Position numbers and translations under genes: made by a program. A stretch of DNA of 64,000 bases from assembly GCF_001949145.1 (NCBI RefSeq), contig NW_019091523.1, forward strand, positions 282,162-346,161. The letters are read 5' to 3'. The notes below the pieces were generated by a model that made no database searches, had not been told where the DNA came from, and saw only the letters and a list, made by a program, of their open reading frames with translations. Source of the DNA: Acanthaster planci. Taxonomy: Eukaryota; Echinodermata; Asteroidea; Valvatida; Acanthasteridae. Shown piece by piece: positions 14,001 to 29,000 of the stretch (within the stretch, counting starts at the first letter, position 1; the number at the start of each line of letters is the position of its first letter).

Positions 14001-17000
14001 CATCCCGACCCAAATGCCAGCCAGAGGTTGTTGACCTCGCCAGCTCGTAAGAAAATACTACACCATTCCGTGCATCCCACCAAGCAAACAGGGGCATAAA
14101 AAAAACTCAATGGTTTCTCAGAACGGCCGACAACCCCACCGCCAATGCTCAACTCACGATCAATGGGTGCAGTGGACACACAGAGAAATATTTTGGGATC
14201 CTCTTGTTTGGCGTGAATGGTACTCGTGTCTTAGGGATTCTTTTAAAAGGAGTGGTGGAGAGTGCAGAACAAAGGGGAAGCGGAAGACAGCACGGCTCTT
14301 CATCGCCGTGACAAAAACAAGAAGTGTTTGACCAGTGGGAGGTCCAGCTGGGTAGGACTAAAACGCAGTGTCTGCATCAACAAGGATCTAATGACTCCTT
14401 ATATCTACGACTGTGACACAGGACAAGAAGAGACCTGCACCAGGGGTCACCTCTCTGTTTCCCCCTTTTTTCAAACGCCCCAGAATAAACTTTTCATGGA
14501 GATAAACATGTCAGGCTTCTAAAAGGGCCCATTAGGGGATTATTGAAAGTTTTGCCTTCATCGCAGCTGGTGTCCTGTCTGGTGAGATTTGTGGGGCCTG
14601 TCAACTCAGATGCGACAGAGAAAGGAGGCCTGTACATGTACATGCCTCTGGAATGCTGGCCTCCAATTTCCTTTTTTTTTTTAGGGCACTGCCGTTCGGC
14701 ACTGGTGGACTGGCTGAAATAACGGCCACTGATGCCAAACTTGAAGGCATTAATGCCATCAGCGTACCAAAGTTATGGGCATTAATGCCATTCCGATTTT
14801 TGTTGGATATTGCATGAAAATGATTCAGGTCTAAGAAAAAGTAGGACATCCATTATACCTGAACATGTCCGTAATGAGTGCTGAACTAGCAGCCGAGCGT
14901 TAAAAGGCTTCGGCCCGTTTTGACGGCAGCTGTGCTTTCCTCGGCATTTTGCGCACCACAAAAACTGGCCAGGCCAGTGATTTTGGACACAACAACATAT
15001 GTGAGAATTAATCAGGGTAGTCCCGATGGACTGATGTCATGCATGTACTGTTCGGATCGCACGCAGCGCGTAGCACTAAACTGCAAACACTACATTGCGG
15101 TGTTAGTTAAAATACTGCCACGACCATACAATTGTCCTGTGTGCATGAAAAACGTGGAGCTCTCGATATACTGACAACGCGTACACGTTGATAAGCACTT
15201 GTTCCAGACTAACATTATCGCATGATACATTAAAATGCTTGGCTTGGGCATGCCCTGTTATGTTCAGTCGTTGGATAGGCCGGCGAGTGTCGCCTGTGCC
15301 ATGCCTGCGATCGTGCAGTGTGCATGGAGCAGGCCGGGTCGCCAGTGCGCGGTAGGCTGAGTGTACGATATCCCCATTATACACACAGTGCACGCACGCC
15401 CTGCATATGCATGCATGCCATACATTTGGGTGGCGCGGCGCGGTGTTCCGGTCAGATGTGAGCGATCATGGAACGACGTGTATGTCGCTTTGCATGCCGC
15501 TTTCCGTGTACCTTGCTGAAGACAGGCAGTCAATATGCACGTGTAAGGCACTACGGTCAAGAGAAAAAAAGGGCACTGCTATCTTGGCAGTGAAACACGA
15601 TCACTTTTCGGAGGCATCACGGCCAAATGGGGGGGCACCAACGGCCGTTTGGAAATTGGAGGCCTGGGAATGCATGAATTTTCAGACATGGGGGCTACCA
15701 CACTTTTGCAGGTTTGCTTTTGGAATACAAGAGTAGAATGTTGCGCCTACATGTGTACACATTCTGTATGCCTTGCCATAGCTACTCCGATGGAAACAAG
15801 CCTGTATTGTAATGTGACAACATCAAATCAACTTTCTCTTTTTCTGGTGCATGTACAGGTACTATAAGCCTGAGTAAAACATCACAATGGGAATTGTCGC
15901 TAGGGAGCTTACACAATATTACGCGCTGAACATCGGCATGTAAACAACTCACAAATGTGGACATTGAACCTCATGCAAAGGAATTGATTTGGGGTGTGGG
16001 GTTAATGCCTTCAGGTTGATCCAAGGAAAATATTGAAAACTGTTTGGTATCGCTCTGGGTCCTGAGCCCGAGACTTTAGGCGGTGAGATAAACATCAATA
16101 ATTGCAATGAAATATGTGGTCCCCCCTCCCATTAAATTGGCGATGGTGTGAACTCTGGAACTATTTACTTGGTTCACACTCGAGTTTCAGCAACATGTAC
16201 GGTAAATGCACAGTTAAGGCAAAAAGTTTACATACACCTGGTAGAACAAACAGAAATTTCCTTGAAGTTAACAACTTCACCCATTCCTACTAACTTTTCT
16301 TTTCACGAAGACAGACAAGATGGGTCTCTACATAATGTGCATGGTGTATGCATCAAATACAAACACCCTGATATATATAATTTACAAAAACCAAAATTTT
16401 ACGTACTCCAGCCCTAATATTAAGTACCACTTTGGTTTGGTCACATCTCACACATGTACTTGCAGTAGACCTCTTTCTGAAGTGTTTTTGAAAGACAACA
16501 AGGGGTAGAGGTAAATTTTCACAAAATGATTTTTTTCAGAAATATTAATATTCTGAACCATTATAAATGTCTCTGAGTATTTCCAACTGGAGTACACACC
16601 CACTGTGAACATTAAGTCAAGATACAATTTGTCTGACCTCATAAAGAAAAAGTTGGCAAAACTATTTCAACCAGCGAAAAAAAATGTAGGCCTACCGGTA
16701 TGTTAAACTTTTGCCCCAACGGTACACGTATGCCTGTTAATGCAAACGTCTGTAAGAACAAAGCAGAAATCAAATCTATCAAATCATTCACGTCATATAG
16801 AAACAAATAACGTGAAAGCTGGTACCGGAGCAAATTTCACAGCCGGTAATTTATGGATTTGCTTCGCGTGCATGTACGACATGTAAGCACAGAGGCCTAA
16901 ATGTACATGAATTAGAATGATTTTTGTACAGTGTACCATTCAGGATGAATTGTATTTTAGTACAGCACAGATTCAGTGATATCCTTGAGTGTGTGTGGAG

Positions 17001-20000
17001 TGATTCTCCATGGTTCAAAGTGGGAAAAGGGCCCCAAAAAAAAAAAAAGCCAACAGCCCCTGCTGATTGCCACAGCTCCCCTGCCGGCCCCGGGGGTCAA
17101 AGGTCACAAACTAGCAAAAGCCAAGGTTGAATTGGGGGCCTGCAGGGGGCCAGGCAACAGTATGTACACACTGTAATGAACAATGTACACATGTTCATAT
17201 GCACCCAGCTACTTCTGGGGTGGACTCCTTTGAACAATCTGGTTTGGTAGTCTGGAATCACAGCGAGAGTGCAGCCATAAAACAAGCAGCCATTTGTTCG
17301 CACAGAAATTAAATCAAGAGGGGACCAAATCGAGGCAGACCAGGGATGGGCTCATACCTGCATCTGTAGAAATAGACATAGTTCATGTTGAACACAAACA
17401 AGAAACTTTCTTTTTTACTACCACCCTATCCATTCCAGATCAACAAGATTCTAACTTAAGTGATTTACACTAGTCTTCAAAAGTTAAGGGCCACAATCAA
17501 TTTAAGTTTGACACCCCAGTACCGTACTTGATGACATAAAATTACTCACAGTATCCGGTATTTGCATTATACATTAATGTAAAGTTGTTCTAAAAATACA
17601 ACTGTATACATCTAGCACATTCGCTGTTATATACCCCCTTTGGAGTATATGGAACTTCTGAAGACTTTTCCAACACTAATTTTCATAAAAGTTGTACAAA
17701 CATGTGGGTTTCTTATACTTTTTACTCTTGTGCGTTACCTTCCAGAGCCCTGCAAAGCATTCTGAGCAAAATTCCCAGGCACTAGTTTTGATCTACGGTA
17801 AGTGGACTCACTTTACCCAGGGTTGAGTGGCTTAAAAAACCCACACCCTTTACAACCAATATCTCCATTTTTTTTCCTTCTGCCACTCCATGCCATTGTA
17901 AGACGCTGTTTTTTGTCAAGAGGTGCGGGTGGGGCTCCTTGAGCATCCTTCATGTTGACAAGGACCTCTAAAGCTTCACGAAGCAAACAGGGCAGATCAC
18001 TTGAAAGGAGCAGAAAGAACTGGAGAGTCCACCAGAAACTGGGCTGAACAAAGCCCTCTATATTCTCCTTTCTTGCAACTGGGAAAAGACTGTTCAGCAT
18101 TAAGAGCCCATCTGGGTTGGGCTGTCTTCTTAACGTGCTATCCCTTCAGTTCAGTGTGTTGATGAGTCTAGTAGACTAACAGGGCTGTATATGGGCTGTG
18201 CACTGGGGGTCTTCGCTAGGAAGAGTCACTCCAGCTACACCCTACTTAAACCTTTGGAAGTTGGCCCATCATTTTCAATGCCTGCACATGACCCAACCTG
18301 TAACTGAGAATCTCAGCTGAGACCATTCCAGAAGGGACTGGTGGGCTAGTTCTTTCAGCTTGCTACTTTAACTCTAACCCCCTAGGGTGTACGTAAAATC
18401 ATATTGAAATCGGAGGATTGAGGACGGTAAATATTGGGACAAGATAGGCCTAAGAGTGACTGGAATGCACAGACACAGACTGGAGAACCTGAAGTCATTC
18501 ATGTACATGTACCGGTATGTTGCCAGTTTCGGAGTGAGTTACAGTTTTCACGTCCGAGTTTCTGATTAATCATGGAAGCAAAAACCAATGCACAAACGGC
18601 GGCGTACATAACATACAAACTAACTAAGGTATTTGTGTGTGCTACATGCTTCAGGAAAAATGAAGAAAGATAATTTGGTAAAGTATGGAAACCTAAAGTC
18701 AACATGCGTGTTACCAATCTTGATGAAAATGCATTTATGGTTTTTTCCTTTCAAATTACTTGACAAAGATTTCTCAATGTCTTTGTCACACATACCCAAT
18801 TACAGTGTGCTGTGTGGATTTTGTAAACCACTGCCAACACCTTTAACTAGCCCTCACTCAAGTAATCGGCATGTGGGAGAATACTTTCCCTGAAGTTGCG
18901 GCCTCCAGCTGAACTCTAGAGACACACCAACAGGAACGTTGTACGGTTACAAAAAAAAAAAAAATTACCACTGCCCTTCTGATCCTGTGATCCTATCAAA
19001 CCATGAAAAAGGCACGCACAAATAATGTGATTACGACTTCACCTCCTTACAATGGAACCCTGATCAATGCGGGGATTACCTGGAGCTTGCCGCTCCATAA
19101 CAATTGCTGTCCCCTAAAACCGCCCGCAGCTTCAAGTTGAAGAGTAGCGGATCAGGCGCATTGTATGACACTTCTGCTGTGGCAGGAACAAACATGGGAC
19201 CGTAGGTGTGGGGATGGGAGGCGAGATGTCGCATGCGGGGAGTGCAAGAATGGTAAAAGGGCTGCTAGAGGCCCCCACTGAGAGGAAGAAGTGATTGCTC
19301 AGTCATCGGAACTGACTACTGACTGAGGACAAGAAAAAAAGCCTCAAACGGACCTGTGTTAAGTACACACCGGGACCACTTGTTTCGGGTAGGGCTCTTT
19401 ATTTGAGCAATTTTAGCCAGATTTGAAGAGAGATATCCTTGGCAATTTGTTCAGCTTCTTAAGGGGAAAGTATCAAATATTTGAGGGCTTTTTATGACAC
19501 AGGGGAAAAAAAACAACAAAACTGGCATGTGTGATGTTCAATCCAGAGGTGATATGAACAGCATACTTTTTTATGCCCGGGGGGGTTCTCTCTCATGTGA
19601 TCCTGCAGGGGACTTACAAAACTACCAAGAGTGAATATCAGACATTGGCATAAAGACACATCTTATTTCAGTGCACAAGAGCGCTCAAGGTTAGTTTGTA
19701 CATGTACATGACAATGGTGCTTATAAATACTCAATAATAATGCAGTTTTAGGTGTGAGATTTGTTGGTTTTCCTCATTAACAAGTATTGTGTGCACATGA
19801 ATATGGAATGTTGTCTGGCATATACACTGTACATGGACACATGATGTGAATACACAATTCTCCAGTGTTTTCAGAAGAGCTCCTATTCACGTTAATGACT
19901 GTGAAATGCTGTTTCACTGATCAAATTTCCTCGCTTTTTTCTTCTCGAATGATTTCCTGTTGAAATAGCTTTCAGGTCACGGCTACTGTGTGGCTTTGAT

Positions 20001-23000
20001 ATCAATGTCTCTTTGTACTGCTGGCCTCTGGCGCCATGTGAAAGGCTGTTCAGGGGCAACAAAAGGTTCTGGCCAGAAGAAAAGAACATTCCTGCACAAT
20101 GGCTGGTTGTCTCCTTGAAATGCCAGTGGTAATGCTGTCTGGCTCCCAGATTCTTGAGAAAAGAAAATTGTTTGGAAAGGGAAAATAAAAAATTAAAAAA
20201 AACCCGAAGTAAAATGAGATTCAATCACTGAGGAGCACATTCTTCAAACACACTAGAGGATCTATGGAAATCTGCCCTCAAAATTCACGACATGATTCAT
20301 TAATCCCTACTCCCTAGCACATGTAGCATGTGTGAAAACTCATATTACAATTGGAGGATTCAGGAGTGTTAGGAATACGTCTACTACAGTGTACCTCCGG
20401 TGACAAAGCAGATGGAACATTTTCACATCGCCGTCAACTACATGTACCGGTATCGCCTATCGGTACCTTATGTGATTTAATGAAGTGGCAGTACTGGTCA
20501 TCCTTAGCAAATGAGAACAGGCATGTAAACGGCAATCCAAATTTTACGAAACAAAATTCCGTACAGGTACTATCAGAGGTGAGATTTGAAGAAACTGAAA
20601 CATATGAACAAGTGCCTCCTTAGACCATGTACACACTGGTACATGTCTCTCAAACCTCTCCAGTTTGACAATTTCTCACTCTACAGATCCTTGCTTGTTG
20701 ATTTTTTTTCAGTTATATTCCGATAATTTTCATCTTCCCCTTAGCAGCCTCTTTTCCCCGGAAATCCAGAAAAATCCGGACAAATCTCATGCCTGAATTA
20801 TGCACAAAGCCAAATGCAGTGCCACGAACAACGGGCGCATGATACACTGTACATGATGTACATGTACGTGTACACGAACATGTTTAGTAAATTGCCCACG
20901 ACACGAACATTTCAACTAATGTACCGGTATTCCCGTGTTTATTACATCTGCTGGAACCCAGAGGCAAAATACCATGAAGACTCCAACTCTTGTGTTTTTC
21001 AGAATATCAGGCACTATCTGAGCACAGCATGACTTTTGTAATGGAAGGGATTAATTTTCCAGGAAAAAAAGGATATACATGTACACTGTATGTACATGAT
21101 TTATGGACTGTAAAGCACACTCCTGTCTTGACTTTTCATTTTGCTCTGCAAAAACACCTTTTAATTTATAGCATACTGTGAAATTATGAAATTGGGAAGA
21201 GTTGAAAATTTAAAGCAATGAAGGAAATATGAGTGCATGTTGAATTTCACAAATGCTACTTTATTTCTGAGGGCAAAAATCCTCTCCACATGATTTATGC
21301 TCCCACACTCCATTTGACCCATTAAGGGTCATAATTTACCACGTCACCCATAGCTGTATGGTTTTAATCAGTGCTGTAGGTCGGTGGAATTCGTACTCCG
21401 TTAATTGTGGGTGTTCATTATCCAGGGAATCTGCCCAGCCCAGCAGGGTCTTCCTTGCTCGGTCTCAGATCATGCTGGGTATTTCCTGCCCTATGTAGTC
21501 CCAAACAGGCATTGTTATGGAACGACGAGTCCCTGGACAACGTACTGCAGCTACATGTAAGAAGGTTCAAGGAACCTGGGCTGTGATTTTAGCCAAGGAA
21601 TGCTAGACCCATGCTCAGTAATGAGTTAAATTTCTTCCATTGAATATTAAAATCAAAGGGTGAAAAATGACCAAAACAGATCACTTTCATCTAAGTTTTA
21701 CGATTACAACGGTAAAATACCCTCACTTAAAAAAAATCGTGACAAGAGACACAAAACTGCAAGAGACTCATTCAATGGATTAATTTCTGTTCATTTTTTT
21801 TTCTAATATCAGGACATTTGGGAGTGATTTCCTAATAAAGATGATTTCCCTCAATGTACAGGCCAGTAACATATCCACCTTGAGCAGAAGCATCACCTCA
21901 TTGGTTGAACAGAGCCAGGTTGGTCGGGAGTAAGTGTTCATTTTGCTGGTGACTGTGATGCATTTCACAGTTGTTCGTAACCAAGCGAAGTGCAGTTCCA
22001 AACAAAAGAGCCTCCGTTGCTAGGAAAACTGCCCCCTCTCTTGGTCCAGCTCGGGGCTCACTCACATTTTTTCAACAAATTATACCGCCGCTTCACCGCA
22101 AAATAAAAGCATTTACAGGTAAAAGTGGTGGAATTCATTTTAATCAAACCATCTCAGAGTCTGAGTTTCAAACTTACAGTCCAGTCCAGGTTTCTAACCC
22201 TTCAGCGCCTGTTCGACAAAAACCTAAGCACATGTAGCCTACATGATTTGCAGAGAAATGGAGGAAAAGCACACTGTCACTGGATCAGCATGCACGCAGT
22301 CAATTTGGTTTTACTGGCTTGCAAGCTTTACACATGAAACTAACCTGATGTACCTACTATGTACTTGTACAGTGTACAGTACATGTACATATACTGGTAC
22401 ATGTCATGTTCATGTAGGTATTGAATGCAAGATCCATGCTTCATGTACACTGAACAGGAGATCACTAGCAGTATACACCAACATCAGCACATGTAATAGT
22501 TGGCCGCTACATCCCTAAACCAGAGTCAAGTCCTTGGTCCCCAATGTCATGTACACATACACCTATCCCTCGGTGGCGGTTCTGTACCCTTTGCCCTGCT
22601 GACAGACGCACAAGCCTAATGTAATGATCTGGTCCAGAGATATAAGGTTTCAAGGCTGCCCCTCCTGGGACATATGGGGGAAAAGCCTGTCCCTGGCCTT
22701 CCAACAACAAAGTAGCACAGCCGACAAGAATAGCTGACCTCGGAAGCAGAGCGATTCTAAATGAATTATCCCCTTACCCATGGCACACTGTGAAGTTCTA
22801 CAAACGCTGAGGGGTACATGTACGTTTCTTAAAAGGGTTTTATTCATGTACATGTACAGTCATTATGTAGTCCATTTAAACTCCCTTTTGCTCAACACAA
22901 GAACAGAGCCCTTTCCCATGTACCCGTAGGCAAGCCTCCTACAGTGTACATGTACACCTTTCAATGCCACTAAATGTACACTGTACATTGTATGTACAAT

Positions 23001-26000
23001 TCAACATTTGTGCATTCACACACCTGTACTTCATTTGAACATGTTCTAGCCCATTTTACACACAAACAAATCTTATTCAACCATATGTACATGTACATTT
23101 ACGTTCTTCTCTTTTGGCAGCGCTGTTATTAACTAGGGCCAAACCTGACGAATCTTAGCAATGGTCAGCAATCAGAGACTATGCATTCATTAATTGGACT
23201 CACACTAAACAAACTGACAGAGCCGTCTTGGGTTTAAATTCAAACTGCCACAGCTTGCCCCCCCTCCTTCCTCCATTACGGCTTCCGAGGCATCATCCAG
23301 TCTGGTCCATTTCATCAAGGAGAACTTAGCACAGATGCCCTTGCACTCAATCAAGACTGGGCCCTGCTGTTTGCTTACAGATGCCAGGGGAGAATGTTAA
23401 ACACTGGGCCGGCTGGTGCTTTGATCTGAACTTGAACCCACCTTCCATAAAATAAATACCCGGAAACTTTAAGGCATATCCTCATCGTCCAGTGAAGGTC
23501 TGGATCTCAGTTTGGACAAGATCAACACAATATTTCCTTCTCACAAGACGACCCCTTGACCTTTGATGACCTCTCCACCTCCCCTGTGGCTCCTGGTGAT
23601 TGCAGAGGGAGGCTGGTGTGGCTTTCAAGAGAAGTAAAGGACCTTACTAGTTCATGTAGGTTAGGTTTGTGGCTTGAGGTGTCCTGAATATGTTTTAACA
23701 TGGAAAGGGGTCTGAGCTAATCTGTTTGTTCCTGATCTTATCCTCAGTACCAAACAGGGAGGGATTCACAGGTAATTTGTATTATCACAAGCAAGCCACA
23801 ACCGCACTGTCCATATCCCAGGAGAGGCCCACCATCTGGTGCTCGTCAGACTCAAGCTTTGGCAGACTGTAATTTGACTCAATTTCTTTTCCTGCTGCAG
23901 ATTCTCTGACAGAAAAAATATATCAACTGCATGGAAACTGAGCTAATGGGTTGTACATACCAGTACATGTACAGCTGTGCAAAGCATGCATTTGGTACTG
24001 TATCGTATACCGGTACTGTACCGGATACCAGTGGAACAATGTACAAATCCAAAAGATGCCAAAATATGCATTCATTTAGCACTCCTGTGTGAAAGTGTGT
24101 ACAGTGTAGGCCTACATGTACATGTACATGGAAGCAAATGGCATAACCACCATTCTCATTCAAGTCTTTTGTGTGCTGAATCGTGTACACACGAACAGAA
24201 TTAAGACTTCCAGGAAAGCCTCAACTTTCCTCTGGAGATTCACTAAGTGCATCATCTTTCTAAGACATGCCTACCTACAGTACATGTAGGCCTATATGTC
24301 GTTTTTCACAGCTCTCTTTTCACTGTGTGATGCATGCTGCTAACTGCCTAATCCTGCAGGACAAAGTAAAAGAAACCTTCTCAGAAGGATACCGGTATGT
24401 CACAAGTGGTGGAGATGCAAGTACATCTTTCTCAGAAGAATGTCTTGTTTTTCACAACTCTTTCACTTTGCATGCACCGCTACCGTTGGTCCGGTACGTC
24501 ATGGCTATGTACAGAATAATGTATTGTGCTGCTTATCCTTGGGCACAGCTTTTCCACCTTGCCAACATGTAGGGCTACACTTGTACATGTACTGTCCACG
24601 GTCCATGCAATGAGCATTCCTTTGTTATTCAGCTCAGTGTACAGTACATACATGTGCATGTGCTGTGCAGGTTACATGTACCCAAGCTCTTAAGTGCCTC
24701 TGGTGGGGTGGGGGAGTACATGGATTCACACTCAGCCAGCTTTCAGCAAAGCCTTCTTGGAAAAGCCCACTTGCTGCGTACATGTCCACCCCAGTGGACT
24801 AATCTTGGTGAGGACAATGCACAGGAAACTATTCATTAGACATCATTTGTCCTGCCTTCTGGGGTTGGGGGGGGGCTATTTGTGGCCTTTTCATTTGTAC
24901 AAGTCTGCCCAGCAGGATTCAAGAACATCAGAATAAAGTTCTTGTTCATAGCAAGACATACATTGTACACAAAAAGCAAGGGCATTCTGCATGGGGGATA
25001 ATTTTACCTACCAGTGGAAAATGCAGCTTAATTGTAAAAAAATGTTATTCAAGTTGTTTTAAAAAAAATACACGCACACTTCTCTTACAAGTTCACAGGC
25101 TAACTTGTACATGTGCATGTACAGTGTACAGTAGATGTACATGTACATATGCAGAAAGTACCCTCAGCTCCAGCACAGTGCAAGTAAAAAAAAAAAAGAG
25201 AACAAAGGTCATAAAAAAGTTTCTTATCAGAAGGTAAATCACTTGTACAAGAAGTAGTGGCCAATAAAATCACAATTGCAAATAACTACAGATAAGTGGT
25301 TTCCATGCACCTAAAGTTTGGTGGTGAATGAACAAATATTACACATGTATGATATGGTACTATCAGAGAGCTACAAAGGTTTTCACCCCCCCAAAAATAA
25401 TCAACTTGCAGTAGTACCGGTAGAACGCATTACTGGCATTTTTCTGATTAGAAAACTGAGAAAATAAAAATCAGTAGGGATATCTACAGGACAGGGGTTC
25501 TTCCAAACCATGAACTGGTAACGGTACATTGCGTGCATGACCAGGTTATAATACCGAGTTATTGGACCAAGTTTTGTTAATATCTAAGGCCCTCGTAAAT
25601 GGACGTGTAGATAACGTTACCCAATTCACATCTCCCATACTTTTATAGTTGTAACATACTGGATTTAAATAAATGTTCACTGATGTAAACAGCACGATAC
25701 AGTTCTTTCATAAAACTTCAGTGAAGATATCAGTGTTTAAATTTATGTTTTGGTATCTCTTGTAAGTTTACTAATCAAAAGCAAAATAAGTTAAATGTGC
25801 TTCGTTTACATGTACAGTTGTCGCTTATATGTGTATTTTTTTTTACTGCAAACAATACGCAATATTTTTCTGCTGAGTAAAGGGAAAAAACGGGTTTATT
25901 TTTTACGTTCAAATGCTGCCAACAAGTATCTGGGTCAGACAAAAAAAGGCAAATGAATAACAAATTTCACAATAATAATTTCCGAGGGACTCAAACATTA

Positions 26001-29000
26001 ATTTTAAAAATGGAATCAAAACAAACGATCGTTAAAACAACTTCCTCTGCACTACAATATTGATACATTAATTAAATGTCAAAACAAAGCCTTCTAAAAT
26101 GACGTCATTTTCGATTCATGAGGGCACAGGAAGACTGCAAGCTGGTTATGGTGGAATATTTCGTAATCGTTTTCTTGATGATCATTAGAATTTTCTGCGC
26201 CCTGTCTAGACTGAGTGAAAATCAACCCCAAACTGAAAGTTTTTCAGTGGAATATGAAATCTTCTTCGTGAGGGTGAAATAAGGTAGTGGTCAAATTAAA
26301 AAGACGGAAATCTTGGCATATTTAGATGGCCAGTTTATTGAAGTTCGAAGCCTTTTTTCTGTTTAAAATTTCACTCACCAGATATCAAGTAAGTTCCAAA
26401 CAGACTTGCTACCGGTAGCATGACAAAATAACCTCTTTAAAAGAAAATATTCATAACGATGTCAATCAACGAAGAAAATTGACATTTTGGTCCACATTTC
26501 ATGCATCTTCACCAGCTCATTAAGTATTCCAAATGGGGTTACGCACAGAACGTCACGTATACGGTGCACATAAGATGAAAGGCTTATCAGTGTGCAGCGG
26601 ACTGACTGTTATATCCCACTTCCAAAGTCACTAAAAAGAACACTTTTTGGTAGGGCTTTTAAAGTTTTATTGCCACAAACCTAATAATGCCTTGTGACAA
26701 AGTTGAGGTCAAAGACCACAAACAAGCAATGCCAACATACATGTACACGTACCAGGTACATGTAGAGCATAAATTTCACATTTTTACAACCGGTCCAGTA
26801 AATCTTCCCTCAAAAATCCAATGTGAATATAGCTAAAGAAAAACAGGCTCGGCAGGGTCAGCTCACATCACAGTGGCTCAGAATATTTAGGTCAAGGCAA
26901 ATAACCTGTAGTCCTGCAGATACATGTGTACATGTACAAATGCAAGCTACCCCCAGCACGCCCCCCCCCAACTCCTGATTCCAAGCACAGCCAGTCAGAT
27001 CCTCAATCACTGGCCCACTTCCCCAGTTCCCTCTGAAAACTCCCTCTTAGCTTTTCATTAAATTGAGCCCTGGCAGAGTACATGTACATCGGCAATCAAC
27101 AGGTCAGAATTTCGAGTGCTTTGACAAACCGAGCCAATCAAGGGTCACCCTTGGCCAAACCAGTGAGTCTTCTTATTTAAAACCTTCCGAGACAAAATCA
27201 ATCTTAACCCTCCTTGACATTAGAACAATTAAATTCAAAGTTAATTAAGTCAATGAGTTCCTGTTTTTCCTTTCACGAAGCCATATTATTCAACTTCACT
27301 GAAAAGAAAAAATGCACACATGTACATGTAAGGTACTTCAAAATGACATTATTGACCTAATGTTATGAATTATTTTCCTCAAAATATTATCTCTAGAGCA
27401 ACACCCACAAAGATGGGTTTTTTGGGGGCCTCCAATCCTTTTCTGACCCAAAGTTTGCAGATGAGTCCCCCCCACTGGATTAGATTTGCAGGTGGAGTGG
27501 ACTACCAAAAAAAATTGCCCCAACAGTTCACCACTAACAATGGGAATAACACTCTTGAGGCAAACTTTTCATCGGTAAGCAGTCCATGTTTCAAGTTCAT
27601 TCTCAACGGATATTTATCAACTGATCCAGGCCATATGTCCACCTTATAAAAACCCCATCAAGACACCACTTGCATCCTCTACATGTCAAACTGTTCTCAT
27701 GCATAAATAGGGACAGAACTTTGAAACTGCGTCCTAAGAAGTGGATCACACAGCCACACTCAGTCAACAGGTGCACACGAGACAGGGCCTGCTTCCACAT
27801 GTACATGGGTTGCCCCATGTGCCTGAGCCAAAACCACTCATAGCTGGGCCAAAAAAGAAAACAGATCTTTTTCCTTCAGAGCGGCTTCCTGACACAGGAT
27901 GCGATCTTATGCCATAAAAAAAAAAAGACGACGAAAGAAGAGCAAACAGCACGTTGAAAATTTAACCCAGTTGCCGGGGTTATCATGCAGCGGTTGACAC
28001 AAATAAAGGCCAACTTACATCCGTAATCCATGGCAACAAATCATTTAAAAGCGCTACAGGTCATTACGGCCCTGTCGGCCCTCTTCAGAAGTTGCCGCCG
28101 CATCTCCTCGTCAGTGCATCACAAGGCGGTGTCTCTCTTGAGCGGGCAGCCGTTCGCTCTTCCATTACCTCCAATCCGCCATAAATACAAGGGGGGGGGA
28201 CCCCTTACCTCCTAACCAATGAAAGAGAAGAGCGCCCACAAAAAGGACGGCATATTGCTTTTTGTGTCATCATCTCACCGGCCAAATGAAAATCCATTTA
28301 AAATAATAACTGTTGAAAGGTGTTTCCCCTGCAGGCAGGGAGATGGAGGATGTAGATTGCATGGCGGCAGGTCGTAAGGTTGCACTCTGATACATATCAA
28401 AGGAAGCCGACACAGCGAGAATGCATCTGCCTTCTTAAATCCTGAATTTCCATAATCAGACGGAAACTGGGCTCTACCTGGGACGATTTTGAAGGAGGGG
28501 GGGTCCACGGAAGGAGAAAATCCACATCTAACTTTGCAGAGAAGTCAAGCATGTTAACATCACAGTTGAGTTGGTTTTTGTTTTCTTAATTTTTTTTCAA
28601 AGAGAGTTCCGGCAAAATGAAATGGACATGGTGTCTCTACGCATGGTAATATTCTCAGCAGGGGATTTGTCACGCTTTTTATTCTTTTTTTTTTCCTTAA
28701 TGGAAAAGGCTGTTGGGCCCGGCTGCTGAATGATGGTGCCACTGCTGTTAATTGGCCATGCATCACCCTGCAGGTATTTCCTTGGAATTCAGTCCGACAC
28801 AAATTACTCAGTTGTGCGGGTTTTTTTTTTTTGAGGCGGAGGACAATGGGACTATGTGGTCTGGCTGCACGATCAGTACCAACACCGCGATCTATCTGTC
28901 CAATGTCTTTTGCAGCATGTTTGTCCCTCTTGGCTATTTCTCATCACTTTTATTTTCCTCGCATTAAATTTTTTTTAAGAGATCTCGTTGGGTAAACGGA

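Noticed and set aside
15260-15560. Overlapping minus-strand frames with His/Arg-rich similar phrases
   Set aside because: The apparent repeat is weak at DNA level and the frames differ; not called as a gene or tandem repeat.
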